From Asticcacaulis sp. (GTDB lineage Bacteria > Pseudomonadota > Alphaproteobacteria > Caulobacterales > Caulobacteraceae), in NCBI GenBank assembly GCA_024707255.1, contig JANQAC010000001.1, positions 992,001-1,056,000 of the forward strand: DNA of 64,000 bases, given 5' to 3'. Of the stretch, positions 36,848 to 45,770 are shown piece after piece. A program made the translations under genes and the position numbers. The stretch's first letter is position 1. The number at the start of each line of letters is the position of its first letter. The notes under the pieces are model-generated. The model was not told where the DNA came from and did no database searches. It saw only the letters and a program-made list of their open reading frames with translations.

Positions 36848-37351
36848 ATGGGCCGATCCGCAGACTACAGCAAGCAGAGGTGCGCCATAGCGGCCAGCCT
36901 TGAAATCGTTGGCGAGCCCTGGACCTTGCTGATTATCCGGGATGCCTTTGACGGCCTGTGCCGGTTCGAGCAGTGGCAAGAGGCCCTGGGCCTGGCGCGC
37001 AATGTATTGGCCGCCCGGCTTAAGCATCTCGTCGCCCACGGCATCTTCGAGCAGCGCCTATACTGCGAGCGCCCGCGCCGCTATGAATATATCCTGACCC
37101 AGAAGGGCCGCGAACTGCGACCGATGATCGTCTTCATGAGCGACTGGGGCGCCCGCCATGTCTATGGTGAGGAAAAGCCGGTCACCGAGTTCATCCATGA
37201 AGCCTGCGGCCATTCGCTCAGCCCGGTGGCGCACTGCGCCCACTGCGAACAGCGCGTGCAGATGACCGACCTCCTGTCGCAGCAAAACCCCGACGCCAAG
37301 TCGATCGGCGAACTGAACCGCGCCCGCCTCGTCGCCGAAGAGATTGACTGA
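36848..37351 (+). CDS. HxlR-family transcriptional regulator
   Basis: From ATG 36848 the 167-residue protein shows the HxlR winged helix: CAIAASLEIVGEPWTLLIIRDAFDGLCRFEQWQEALGLARNVLAARLKHLVAHGI. PRRYEYILTQKGRELRPMI forms the wing. The C-terminal part has four close cysteines or histidines, including HCAHCEQ, which may bind a metal. Family members sense aldehydes, quinones or oxidants. No divergent oxidoreductase target lies beside it, so the target is unknown. Confidence 0.88.
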   Translation: MGRSADYSKQRCAIAASLEIVGEPWTLLIIRDAFDGLCRFEQWQEALGLARNVLAARLKHLVAHGIFEQRLYCERPRRYEYILTQKGRELRPMIVFMSDWGARHVYGEEKPVTEFIHEACGHSLSPVAHCAHCEQRVQMTDLLSQQNPDAKSIGELNRARLVAEEID

Positions 37352-37488
37352 GCGCTTGAATTTCCAATGAGCCCGCCCGTTTGCCGAAATCGCGGCCAAG
37401 GGCTGACTGCGTCTGAAATTACGCATTGATTTTAAGTTTTATTTAAATTTATATATGCCAAAGATAAACAAATTGCATCGAGGGCAGA

Positions 37489-38010
37489 ATGCTAAAACAA
37501 ACGAGTAGTGTACTGAATATCGTCACCAGGCGCTCGTCGGATTTGTTTGCCTGGATTTTTAGAGCAATCGCTGCTCTGCCTGTCTTTTTAGTCATCATTA
37601 CACTGATCTGGAACTGGCAGCCAGTTGTCTCACTCGTGTCGCAAATTTTCACCCGTCCGACAGATGTGTTCAAGACTCTCGCCTACGGCCTGCCGATGAT
37701 CGGCTGGGCATTGTATGGTACGGCCTTGTGGATCGGTGCGACAATAATAGGCCGATTGCATAATCATAAAGCTGCATGGGAAAGCTCACTGACAATTTCG
37801 GGCGGATTGCTGGTGGTTGGTTCGTTATTCCAGCTTTTGTGGACCAGTCACACCCTGCATATGTGGATGTATTATTCAGGCCCCCTGCCTGCGCCTGCCA
37901 ACAAAAACATACAGGCCCTGCTGCTTCTGATCGGCCTGATCGGTATCCTTATGGCGGCGGCCAGCCTGCGTATTCACCGTCTTAAATCCGAACTGGACGA
38001 AATCGTCTGA
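37489..38010 (+). CDS. DUF2975-like membrane protein
   Basis: The 173-residue protein has four hydrophobic helices, at about residues 24-46, 63-88, 103-118 and 143-162. ALYGTALWIGATIIGRLHNHKAAW forms the second helix and loop. It is followed, with a stop/start overlap (TGATG), by a small Cro/C1-type HTH gene. A DUF2975 membrane protein next to a YozG-like HTH protein is a recurrent pair in bacteria, of unknown function. Base composition here is less GC-rich than nearby genes. Confidence 0.72.
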   Translation: MLKQTSSVLNIVTRRSSDLFAWIFRAIAALPVFLVIITLIWNWQPVVSLVSQIFTRPTDVFKTLAYGLPMIGWALYGTALWIGATIIGRLHNHKAAWESSLTISGGLLVVGSLFQLLWTSHTLHMWMYYSGPLPAPANKNIQALLLLIGLIGILMAAASLRIHRLKSELDEIV

Positions 38011-38243
38011 TGCCCGTTCGCGTAACCCTCGATATCATGCTGGCTCGGCGCAAGCTTCGCGCCAAGGATCTGGCGGCGCGCATCGGCATTTCCGAAACCC
38101 AGATGTCGCTGTTGCGCACAGGAAAGGTCAAGGGCATGCGTTTTGATACGCTGTCAAAGATTTGCTTGATCCTGGAGTGCCAACCCGCCGATATTATGGA
38201 ATATGATATCGACGATAATGACCTGACACAGGCGGAGGACTGA
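38010..38243 (+). CDS. Small Cro/C1-type HTH regulator (YozG-like)
   Basis: The 77-residue protein is almost only a helix-turn-helix: LDIMLARRKLRAKDLAARIGISETQMSLLRTGKVKGMRFDTLSKICLILECQPADIMEY. The last 15 residues are acidic. It starts on the last base of the preceding membrane-protein stop, so the two are translationally coupled. The pair may act as a membrane protein with its own repressor. It is followed after 2 bases by the EEP-family gene. Confidence 0.85.
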   Translation: MPVRVTLDIMLARRKLRAKDLAARIGISETQMSLLRTGKVKGMRFDTLSKICLILECQPADIMEYDIDDNDLTQAED

Positions 38244-38245
38244 AC

Positions 38246-39073
38246 ATGCGCATATTAAGTCTGGCGGCCGCATTGATGCTGCTGGCCGCGCCGGCACACA
38301 CCGAAACCGTGCGGCTGATGAGCTACAATATCCGCGTTGATGTCAGCGGCGACAATCCGCGCTGGGCCGAGCGCCGTGACCCGATGGCGAAACAGATCGC
38401 CTTCACCGCGCCGGATATTTTCGGCGTCCAGGAGGCGGCGCAAACCGCCGTAGCCGACCTCGCCGACCGCCTGCCCGGCTATGACCATTATGGCATCGGC
38501 CGCGACGATGGCGTCAACGGCGAGACCACCACGCTTTTCTATGACCACACGCGGTTTCTGCGCGTCGATGCCTCGACGCAGTGGTGCTCGAAAACGCCGG
38601 ACGTGCCCGGCAAGGACGCCGACGCCGCCTATCCGCGCACCATTACCCGCCTGATCCTGCGCGACCGGCAAAGCGAGCGCCTGCTCGATGTCCGCAATAC
38701 CCATTTCGACAATATAGGCGAGGTGGCGCGCGCAAACTGCGCCCGGCAGATCATGGCTATTCCACCCTATCCGGGCGCGATTGTGCTGATCATGGGCGAC
38801 TTCAATACCGGCACGGACAGCGCGCCCTACCGCATCCTGACGGCGGAAGGCGGCCTGGACCTGAAGGATGCCCGCGTGGGCGCCGCCATCGATTTCGGCC
38901 CGCCGGGCACCTTCAACGGCTTTGATATCAAAAAGACCAATGGCGAGGCGATCGACCACATCTTTGTCGGTCGCGGCCTGGCCGTTTCACGCTTCGGCGT
39001 ACTCACCGACAGCTTCGGTGGCCGGGTGATCTCGGATCACTTCCCGATCGTGGCGGATGTGGTTTTGCCATAA
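38246..39073 (+). CDS. Exported endonuclease/exonuclease/phosphatase-family protein
   Basis: The 275-residue product has a signal peptide (LAAALMLLAAPAHT) and an intact EEP core. The core shows RLMSYNIRVDVSGDN, FGVQEAAQ with the metal-binding Glu, RNTHFDNIGE, IMGDFNTG with the catalytic Asp and Asn, and VISDHFPIVADV with the final Asp-His. Exported members act as phosphodiesterases on nucleic acids, lipids or sugars. The substrate is not evident. It follows the DUF2975/HTH pair within 2 bases and ends at a bidirectional terminator. Confidence 0.9.
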   Translation: MRILSLAAALMLLAAPAHTETVRLMSYNIRVDVSGDNPRWAERRDPMAKQIAFTAPDIFGVQEAAQTAVADLADRLPGYDHYGIGRDDGVNGETTTLFYDHTRFLRVDASTQWCSKTPDVPGKDADAAYPRTITRLILRDRQSERLLDVRNTHFDNIGEVARANCARQIMAIPPYPGAIVLIMGDFNTGTDSAPYRILTAEGGLDLKDARVGAAIDFGPPGTFNGFDIKKTNGEAIDHIFVGRGLAVSRFGVLTDSFGGRVISDHFPIVADVVLP

Positions 39074-39074
39074 A

Positions 39075-39106
39075 AAAGCCCGCGCGGATTAAACCAGGCG
39101 GGCTTT
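39075..39106. terminator. Bidirectional intrinsic terminator
   Basis: AAAGCCCGC (39075-39083) and GCGGGCTTT (39098-39106) form a 9-bp stem flanked by A and T runs on both sides. It lies between the converging EEP and DUF883 genes and can stop transcription from both. Confidence 0.75.
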
Positions 39107-39111
39107 GATGT

Positions 39112-39414
39112 TTAACGGCGGTCGCCGCGGATCAGCAGGGCGCCGAGAATAAACCCGACCCCCAGCGCAATCGCCACCGACGGCAGCGGGTTTTCCTCGA
39201 TCTTGTGGCGGGCCTGGCTGGAATAGCGCTTCACATCATCCGTGGCGTGATCGGTGAAATCGCGCACCTTCGCCTCGGCCTCCTTGGCGCGTTCGGCCAC
39301 CACATGCGTGGCGTGCTCGACCTCGTGCTTGATCATCTCGGAAATCGACTGGACATCGCCTTCATTCAACGATTCCAGCTTACGGGCGGCGGCCTTGGCC
39401 TTGGCAGACAACAT
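39112..39414 (-). CDS. DUF883 (ElaB/YqjD-like) membrane-anchored protein
   Basis: The 100-residue protein has a long amphipathic helical part (residues 1-75, many Lys/Glu, AERAKEAEAKVRDFTDHATDDVKRY). A single C-terminal membrane helix follows, LPSVAIALGVGFILGALLI, then basic GDRR. This is the layout of ElaB/YqjD/YgaM, inner-membrane proteins that can tether ribosomes in stationary phase in E. coli. It is divergent from groES. Confidence 0.85.
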   Translation of the reverse strand: MLSAKAKAAARKLESLNEGDVQSISEMIKHEVEHATHVVAERAKEAEAKVRDFTDHATDDVKRYSSQARHKIEENPLPSVAIALGVGFILGALLIRGDRR

Positions 39415-39518
39415 AACGGGCTCCTCAGAATTGCGGTTAAGTCAAACCTAGAGTGAATATAGTGATTAAACCGTTCGGATTTCAGGCCGTTTTATAATTT
39501 TTTTGTGAGGGGCCGCCC

Positions 39519-39583
39519 TTGACTCGGCTCTGGCCCGGCACTACTTCAAGGCCGCCTTAGCACTCGCCGACGGCGACTGCTAA
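39519..39583 (+). promoter_or_regulatory. groESL promoter region with CIRCE operator
   Basis: TTAGCACTC (39557-39565) and GACTGCTAA (39575-39583) lie 9 bases apart. This is the CIRCE operator bound by HrcA, with one mismatch in the right arm (consensus GAGTGCTAA). TTGACT at 39519-39524 precedes it and may be a -35 element, with a weak -10 near 39542. HrcA repression with a heat-shock promoter is the norm for groESL in alphaproteobacteria. Confidence 0.78.
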
Positions 39584-39618
39584 CACGCAACTCATTAAAT
39601 GAAAAATGGAGACATCCC

Positions 39619-39909
39619 ATGAGCTTTCGCCCGTTAGGCGACCGCGTTCTGGTCAAGAGAGTCGAAGAAGAAGCCAAGACCAAGGGTGGCATCATCATCC
39701 CCGACACCGCCAAGGAAAAGCCGCAGGAAGGCGAAGTCGTCGCCGTCGGCTCCGGCACGCGCAATGACAAGGGCGAAGTTGTCGCTCTCGACGTCAAGGC
39801 CGGAGACCGCATCCTGTTCGGCAAGTGGGGCGGCACGGAAGTCAAGATCGACGGCGAAGACCTGCTGATCCTGAAGGAATCCGACGTTCTGGGTATCATC
39901 ACCCGCTAA
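39619..39909 (+). CDS. groES: Co-chaperonin GroES
   Basis: The 96-residue protein caps the GroEL chamber. It shows [42 protein letters not shown], which includes the mobile loop that binds GroEL, and ends [12 protein letters not shown]. Start ATG 39619 and length are exact for the family. groEL follows after 122 bases, with a small CCTCCCC hairpin in between. Confidence 0.97.
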   Translation: MSFRPLGDRVLVKRVEEEAKTKGGIIIPDTAKEKPQEGEVVAVGSGTRNDKGEVVALDVKAGDRILFGKWGGTEVKIDGEDLLILKESDVLGIITR

Positions 39910-39921
39910 TCCCCTCTTGTA

Positions 39922-39943
39922 CCTCCCCAACTTGTTGGGGAGG
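39922..39943. repeat. REP-like hairpin between groES and groEL
   Basis: CCTCCCCAA (39922-39930) pairs with TTGGGGAGG (39935-39943) around CTTG. It is related in sequence to the paired repeat at 19366-19506. In this position it could stabilise the groES end of the message or reduce read-through to groEL. Confidence 0.55.
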
Positions 39944-40001
39944 GGGACCGCGCCCGCAGGGCGTGATGGTGGGGCATCTTGCTTCCTCTAAAACCTTTTA
40001 A

Positions 40002-41676
<1,675 letters not shown>

Positions 41677-41682
41677 TGTCCT

Positions 41683-41717
41683 CACCTTGGAATGCCTCAA
41701 GGGGGCATTCCAAGGTG
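41683..41717 (+). terminator. Hairpin directly after groEL
   Basis: A perfect 14-bp stem (41683-41696 with 41704-41717) and 7-base loop lie 7 bases after the groEL stop. No T tract follows, so it may protect the 3' end, with the terminator at 41779-41810 doing the stopping. Confidence 0.6.
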
Positions 41718-41778
41718 GCTCAAGATCGAGACAATTTTCTCGGGCAAAGCCCTGCGAAAATGGTCACAGGTTACATTG

Positions 41779-41810
41779 AAAGAGCGGGTCGCAAGACCCG
41801 CTCTTTTTTT
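41779..41810 (+). terminator. Strong intrinsic terminator of groESL
   Basis: AAAGAGCGGGTC (41779-41790) pairs with GACCCGCTCTTT (41795-41806) around GCAA, and a run of seven T ends at 41810. This is a textbook rho-independent terminator. Confidence 0.88.
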
Positions 41811-41877
41811 AAGACCATGCGTAACTAAAGAGATAACCGCATTTTCGTGTTATGCTATTGAGTTCCCCGGAGATACC

Positions 41878-42822
41878 ATGTCGCCACTATCGCGCGTCTT
41901 GATAAGGCAAGAAATAACAAAGCTGAATCGATTAGACCCTAACAGGGCTTTATATTCTGCGATCAGTGCAACCTATGAAAAAATTACTGAAGGTCTAGCC
42001 GTAGTTGTTGGCAAAACAGGAGACGGTGAATTGTTTCACCGCGTGCGCAGGACAGGCGGAAATAAACCTAATTTGATAACCGAACTCCAAGCTCCTCCAG
42101 TAGAGTTTGTGCAAGGTTTTCAACGTTGCAATCCGCCGGGAATTCCCATGTTTTACGTGGCATCGAGGAGAATAGGCGCGCTTGTCGAAGCCCGCGTTGA
42201 AGTCGGTGAAATTGTGTATTTAAGCCAATGGATTGGTCGTGACGAAATTCCAGTAAACAGGATATTTGACGATGAGGAAAACAAAAAAGTTCCCGGAGTC
42301 GATACATCAACTATAAGTGGGCCAAACGACGATATCATCCTTACTTATTTAGACACCCAATTCACAAAGCGAATACACTCAACATTCGCAAATGATTATA
42401 AATTTACATCTGCGATTGCACAAAATTTAACTTCAAAATTTCCACCCAACAAATTCCACGATGTTCGTGATGATGGGTATGTTGCTCTAAAATATCCTTG
42501 CGTGCTTGGTTTAGAAAATTGCCATAACACAGCGATGCACGCAAGTTTTGCAACCGAACGGCTTGATCTCCTACACGTGATGGAATTGGAAATTATCGAG
42601 GTGCAAGGAAATGAGGTATCGGTCCAAGTACTTGACACCGCTATAGATTTTTCTGGCGGCACAATTAATTGGTCAGGAAACCCAAATTTAATCCCTTCGC
42701 TTTTAGGAGTCGATGGCGAGCGCAAGGGCGTTCTATTTATTTTTGATGGGCAAAAGTGGAATCTACATCTACATGACGGCCCCATAACCCCCGAGTATAT
42801 AAAACTTCTATTACTAGATTGA
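41878..42822 (+). CDS. RES-domain protein (putative NAD-consuming toxin)
   Basis: From ATG 41878 the product has 314 residues. The segment FHRVRRTGG ... GFQRCNPPGIPMFYVASRRIGALVEARVEVGEIVYLSQW matches the RES domain, with the Arg, Glu and Ser that name it. RES toxins degrade NAD+, usually with an Xre antitoxin beside them. Here no Xre partner directly adjoins; the nearest HTH is higA 450 bases on. The gene is clearly richer in A and T than its surroundings, a sign of transfer. The C-terminal 130 residues are not recognised. It lies behind the groESL terminator. Confidence 0.68.
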   Translation: MSPLSRVLIRQEITKLNRLDPNRALYSAISATYEKITEGLAVVVGKTGDGELFHRVRRTGGNKPNLITELQAPPVEFVQGFQRCNPPGIPMFYVASRRIGALVEARVEVGEIVYLSQWIGRDEIPVNRIFDDEENKKVPGVDTSTISGPNDDIILTYLDTQFTKRIHSTFANDYKFTSAIAQNLTSKFPPNKFHDVRDDGYVALKYPCVLGLENCHNTAMHASFATERLDLLHVMELEIIEVQGNEVSVQVLDTAIDFSGGTINWSGNPNLIPSLLGVDGERKGVLFIFDGQKWNLHLHDGPITPEYIKLLLLD

Positions 42823-42898
42823 GTTTAAGCTAAATTTCCATTCCCAATTTTAGTAATAACCCGCTTCCATTTTATTACCCAATATGGCATATAATGGC

Positions 42899-43291
42899 AT
42901 GAACCAACTTCCACCGCCGCCACATAAGCCGCTCGAATGGGTCGGGCGATCGCTGGAGGAATTGCTGGCCCTACCCGAAGAGGTTCGCCGCAATATGGGC
43001 TTTGCGCTTCGGTTCGCGCAGGCTGGCGTAAAGCACGATCACGCCAAGCCCCTGAAAGGCTATACCGGCGCGGGCGTTCTGGAAGTGGTTGAGAACCATG
43101 ACGGCGACACTTATCGCGCCGTCTATACCGTGAAGCTGGCAGGCATCATCTATGTCCTGCATTGCTTCCAGAAGAAATCGAAGTCAGGGATCGCCACGCC
43201 GAAAGCGACTCTTGACCTGATAAACCAGCGGCTGCGCGTCGCCGAGCTGATGCACGCCAAACGGAGTAAAACGCATGACCGACGATATTGA
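42899..43291 (+). CDS. higB: HigB/RelE-like toxin (phage Gp49-like)
   Basis: ATG 42899 gives 130 residues; an in-frame ATG at 42884 is possible. The pattern KPLEWVGRSLEELLALPEEVRRNMGFALRFAQAG, then KPLKGYTGAGVLEVVENHDGDTYRAVYTV and VLHCFQKKSKSGIATPK, is that of Gp49/HigB-type RelE-fold mRNA interferases. The Lys-Lys-Lys stretch near the end is typical. The toxin-first order and the 17-base overlap with the HTH gene behind it identify a HigBA-type module. Confidence 0.85.
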   Translation: MNQLPPPPHKPLEWVGRSLEELLALPEEVRRNMGFALRFAQAGVKHDHAKPLKGYTGAGVLEVVENHDGDTYRAVYTVKLAGIIYVLHCFQKKSKSGIATPKATLDLINQRLRVAELMHAKRSKTHDRRY

Positions 43292-43601
43292 AATGACCAC
43301 CACGGCCAGCAGCGGCAATGTCTTTGCCGATCTGGGCTTGCCGGATGCCGAAGACCTGTTGGCCAAGGCCAACCTGGCCCTGCATATCCGCCACGCTATT
43401 GAGGTCCGCAAACTCACTCAGGTTCAGGCGGCAAAAATCATGGGCCTCGATCAGCCCAAGGTCTCCTCCATCATAAATGGCCGGCTGGAGGGCTATTCGA
43501 CCGACCGCCTGATGCGCTTCCTCAATGATCTCGGCTGCGATGTCCAGATTCACGTCTCCGCCCCGCATCCCGACACGCGCGGTTATTTGCGACTGGCTTG
43601 A
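43275..43601 (+). CDS. higA: HigA-like XRE antitoxin
   Basis: The 108-residue protein has a helix-turn-helix, HAIEVRKLTQVQAAKIMGLDQPKVSSIINGRLEGYSTDRLMRFLNDLG, near residues 38-84. It also has a C-terminal tail with QIHVSAPHP. It overlaps the toxin gene by 17 bases, which couples its translation to the toxin. It should neutralise the toxin and repress the operon. Confidence 0.88.
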   Translation: MTDDIEMTTTASSGNVFADLGLPDAEDLLAKANLALHIRHAIEVRKLTQVQAAKIMGLDQPKVSSIINGRLEGYSTDRLMRFLNDLGCDVQIHVSAPHPDTRGYLRLA

Positions 43602-43611
43602 CAAAAGAAAT

Positions 43612-43896
43612 TCAAGCCCGCTTTTGGCTATGGCTCTCGACATATTCCCGCAGGGCGCGGTTGATGCGCGTCTGGTAGCCGTCACCGGCATCTTTGAACC
43701 ACGCCACCACATCGGCATCGAGCCGCAGCGATAATTGCTGCTTGACCGGCCGGTACAGCATCCCCCGGCGCGCACCCGACCAGTCACTGACCGGCGCGAT
43801 ATCCGACGTATCGATTGTATCGTCCGGCATCGCTTCCAGCGCTACCAGTTCCGCCTGCAAGACCTCGGACATTGGTTCAGAATTCCCCTTCTTCAT
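43612..43896 (-). CDS. brnA: BrnA-like ribbon-helix-helix antitoxin
   Basis: I chose ATG 43896 (94 residues) because GGAAAG lies just before it; ATG 43911 or 43872 are also possible. The C-terminal half, KQQLSLRLDADVVAWFKDAGDGYQTRINRALREYVESH, is the BrnA ribbon-helix-helix DNA-binding fold. The acidic N-terminal half (ELVALEAMPDDTIDTSDIAP) should bind the toxin. It overlaps the brnT 3' end by about 20 bases. Confidence 0.88.
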   Translation of the reverse strand: MKKGNSEPMSEVLQAELVALEAMPDDTIDTSDIAPVSDWSGARRGMLYRPVKQQLSLRLDADVVAWFKDAGDGYQTRINRALREYVESHSQKRA

Positions 43897-44164
43897 AGGC
43901 TTTCCTTTCATACGGCAGGGCGCGTCTCGCGCTGATAATGCGGCCACCGTCAAAATCCGCATCGATGATCGTGTGGACTACAAACAAAACAGTCGAACCA
44001 GACGCGCTGGGCATGCCGATCGTGCGCCAGCGTTCCTCGTCCTTATAGGGATCAGGCAGGCTGACGGCGAAGGGATCGCCCATAACGCGCGCGGCCAGTT
44101 CAAAGGAAACGCCATGCTTGCGCAGATTGGTCGCGGCCTTTTCGCTATCCCACGTCCAGTCCAA
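43877..44164 (-). CDS. brnT: BrnT-like RelE-fold toxin
   Basis: The 95-residue protein starts MDWTWDSEKAATNLRKHGVSFELAARVMGDP, the signature of BrnT. RWRTIGMPSASGSTVLFVVHTI follows, then RIISARRALPYERKAYEE with the basic active residues. BrnT inhibits translation by cutting RNA. It is first in the brnT-brnA pair, behind two TGTATCTACA palindromes that fit a BrnA operator. Confidence 0.9.
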   Translation of the reverse strand: MDWTWDSEKAATNLRKHGVSFELAARVMGDPFAVSLPDPYKDEERWRTIGMPSASGSTVLFVVHTIIDADFDGGRIISARRALPYERKAYEEGEF

Positions 44165-44177
44165 ATCAGCCCCTGTC

Positions 44178-44203
44178 TGTATCTACAAAAATGTATCTAC
44201 AAA
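44178..44203. promoter_or_regulatory. Candidate BrnA operator
   Basis: The 12-base TGTATCTACAAA occurs at 44178-44189 and 44192-44203. Each copy contains the near-palindrome TGTA-TC-TACA. The copies are 14 bases apart and end 14 bases before the brnT start, a typical site for a ribbon-helix-helix autorepressor. Confidence 0.65.
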
Positions 44204-44268
44204 TTGGGCAAAAGTCAAGTTTTTCGCCTGCCTATCCTCAGCGCTTAAATCACCCGCATAATTGCCAA

Positions 44269-45006
44269 ATGGACGCGGCCCAAACCCATGCAAGCGACAT
44301 CGAAAACGACCAGACGGAGCTGAAAGCGGCCCGTGCCCGGTTGCGCGCCTTGGCGGCTCTGGTGGCCGAGGCCGTCGAATCCATCGACATGCCCGAAACC
44401 TTTCTGGAGGGCGAACGCGCCGCCCGCGCCGTCATCGCCGCTGATCGCATGGTGGCGAGCCTGCCGGTCGCGGAAATTTCCGAAACAGAGGCCGCCCCCC
44501 TTATCGCGCCCGCGCGCAAGCGTCTGCGCGTCTATGCCCATCGCCTGCTCGATGCCATCGAAAACCTGACACTGCCCGTCACCTTCCTGGAAGGCGAGCG
44601 CGCCGGGCGCTGCGTGCTGGCCACCGACCGTATGTTGTCCCAGCTTTATGAGGCCCCGCGCCCGGAAGCACCCCGCGTGGAATTGGCGGGGCTTAAGGCC
44701 ACCCGGCCGGCGCCCAAATCCACCAGCCGTTTCGATGACGAAGACGATGATGAAGACCGCGAACTGACCACCGAGGAAGTGCGCGCGATGGTCGCCTTCC
44801 GCCTCGATCATATCGTGCGCACGCGCGCCAAACAGAGCGGCCATTGGAATGACGGCCACCCTTATGATCCCGCCGATCCGGACTATGGCTGCATCTATCA
44901 GCACTTCGCCATACCGGGCTTCGATCCGCTCGATGGTCTGGGCCCGGCCGACCGCATCGCCCTGTCTCACGCCCGCAAGGTCGGAGACCCGATCGCCCCG
45001 CCGTGA
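44269..45006 (+). CDS. Unknown protein with an internal two-fold repeat
   Basis: From ATG 44269 the product has 245 residues. Two helical units of about 42 residues are clearly duplicated. Unit 1 includes DMPETFLEGERAARAVIAADRM. Unit 2 includes TLPVTFLEGERAGRCVLATDRM. An acidic stretch (FDDEDDDEDRELTTEE) and a C-terminal part rich in Pro/Asp/His follow (HPYDPADPDYGCIYQHF). It is cytoplasmic as far as can be seen, with no signal peptide. I do not recognise the family. Confidence 0.72.
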   Translation: MDAAQTHASDIENDQTELKAARARLRALAALVAEAVESIDMPETFLEGERAARAVIAADRMVASLPVAEISETEAAPLIAPARKRLRVYAHRLLDAIENLTLPVTFLEGERAGRCVLATDRMLSQLYEAPRPEAPRVELAGLKATRPAPKSTSRFDDEDDDEDRELTTEEVRAMVAFRLDHIVRTRAKQSGHWNDGHPYDPADPDYGCIYQHFAIPGFDPLDGLGPADRIALSHARKVGDPIAPP

Positions 45007-45084
45007 CGGACGAACAGACCGCGTAAAAAGACTTCACCCGCACGCCGGGATTTGCCAGACTGCGGCCGAACCAGGGAGACATCC

Positions 45085-45702
45085 ATGATCCGGCGGCAAT
45101 TTCTGACCTTAACCGGCGCGCTCGGCCTTTTCGCCTGTTCGAAACCCACTGAGAAAGCCCCGCCGCCCGCGCCGGCGCCCAAGCGCCTGCCGGAAACCGG
45201 CCTCGATGTGCCGCCCGATACGGTGCGCGTGGCGATCGAGACCAGCGAGGGTCAGATCGTCCTCGAACTCGATGGCAAGCACGCGCCACAATCGACCGCC
45301 AATTTCCTCCACTATGTCGATACGCATAAGCTGGACGCCGGCACGTTTTACCGCGTCATCCGGGCCGGTGACGCCGGCTTTATCCAGTTCAATAGCGGCG
45401 ACCGGACCTATCCGCCGATCCCGCACGAACCGACCACACAGACCGGCCTTTCGCATGTCGATGGCGCCATTTCCACCGCACGCTATGCCATCGGCACGGC
45501 GTCCAACGAGTTCACCATCTGCGTCGGCGACATGACCTATCTCGATGCCGGCGGCACGGCCACGCCAGACAAGCAGGGCTATGCCGTCTTCGGCCATGTG
45601 ATTTCCGGCATGGATATCGTCAAACGCATTCTCAAAGGCCGCCTCAAGGGCGAAAACCTGGTAACGCCTGTGGTTATCACCTCGGCACACCGGATGACCT
45701 AA
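45085..45702 (+). CDS. Lipoprotein cyclophilin-type peptidyl-prolyl isomerase
   Basis: The 205-residue product has a lipoprotein-like leader with a twin-arginine start (MIRRQFLTLTG) and lipobox LFAC, then a Pro/Ala-rich linker. The cyclophilin domain begins VRVAIETSEGQIVLELDGKHAPQSTANFLHYVD and shows GTFYRVIRAG, LSHVDGAISTARY and GYAVFGHVISGMDIVKRI. The core FHRVI arginine is kept as FYRVI. It should fold proteins in the periplasm. A paralogue with the same design lies at 53038. Confidence 0.87.
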   Translation: MIRRQFLTLTGALGLFACSKPTEKAPPPAPAPKRLPETGLDVPPDTVRVAIETSEGQIVLELDGKHAPQSTANFLHYVDTHKLDAGTFYRVIRAGDAGFIQFNSGDRTYPPIPHEPTTQTGLSHVDGAISTARYAIGTASNEFTICVGDMTYLDAGGTATPDKQGYAVFGHVISGMDIVKRILKGRLKGENLVTPVVITSAHRMT

Positions 45703-45770
45703 CCAACTCAGTAGAGTCCGGCACTTATAAACTGATCGATTCCTGATATCGGCCTGCCTACGCTTTGCGC

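Noticed and set aside
41692..41877. N-terminal extension of the RES protein from 41692
   Set aside because: It would start inside the groEL 3' hairpin and run through the intrinsic terminator at 41779-41810, so it cannot be part of a normal transcript.
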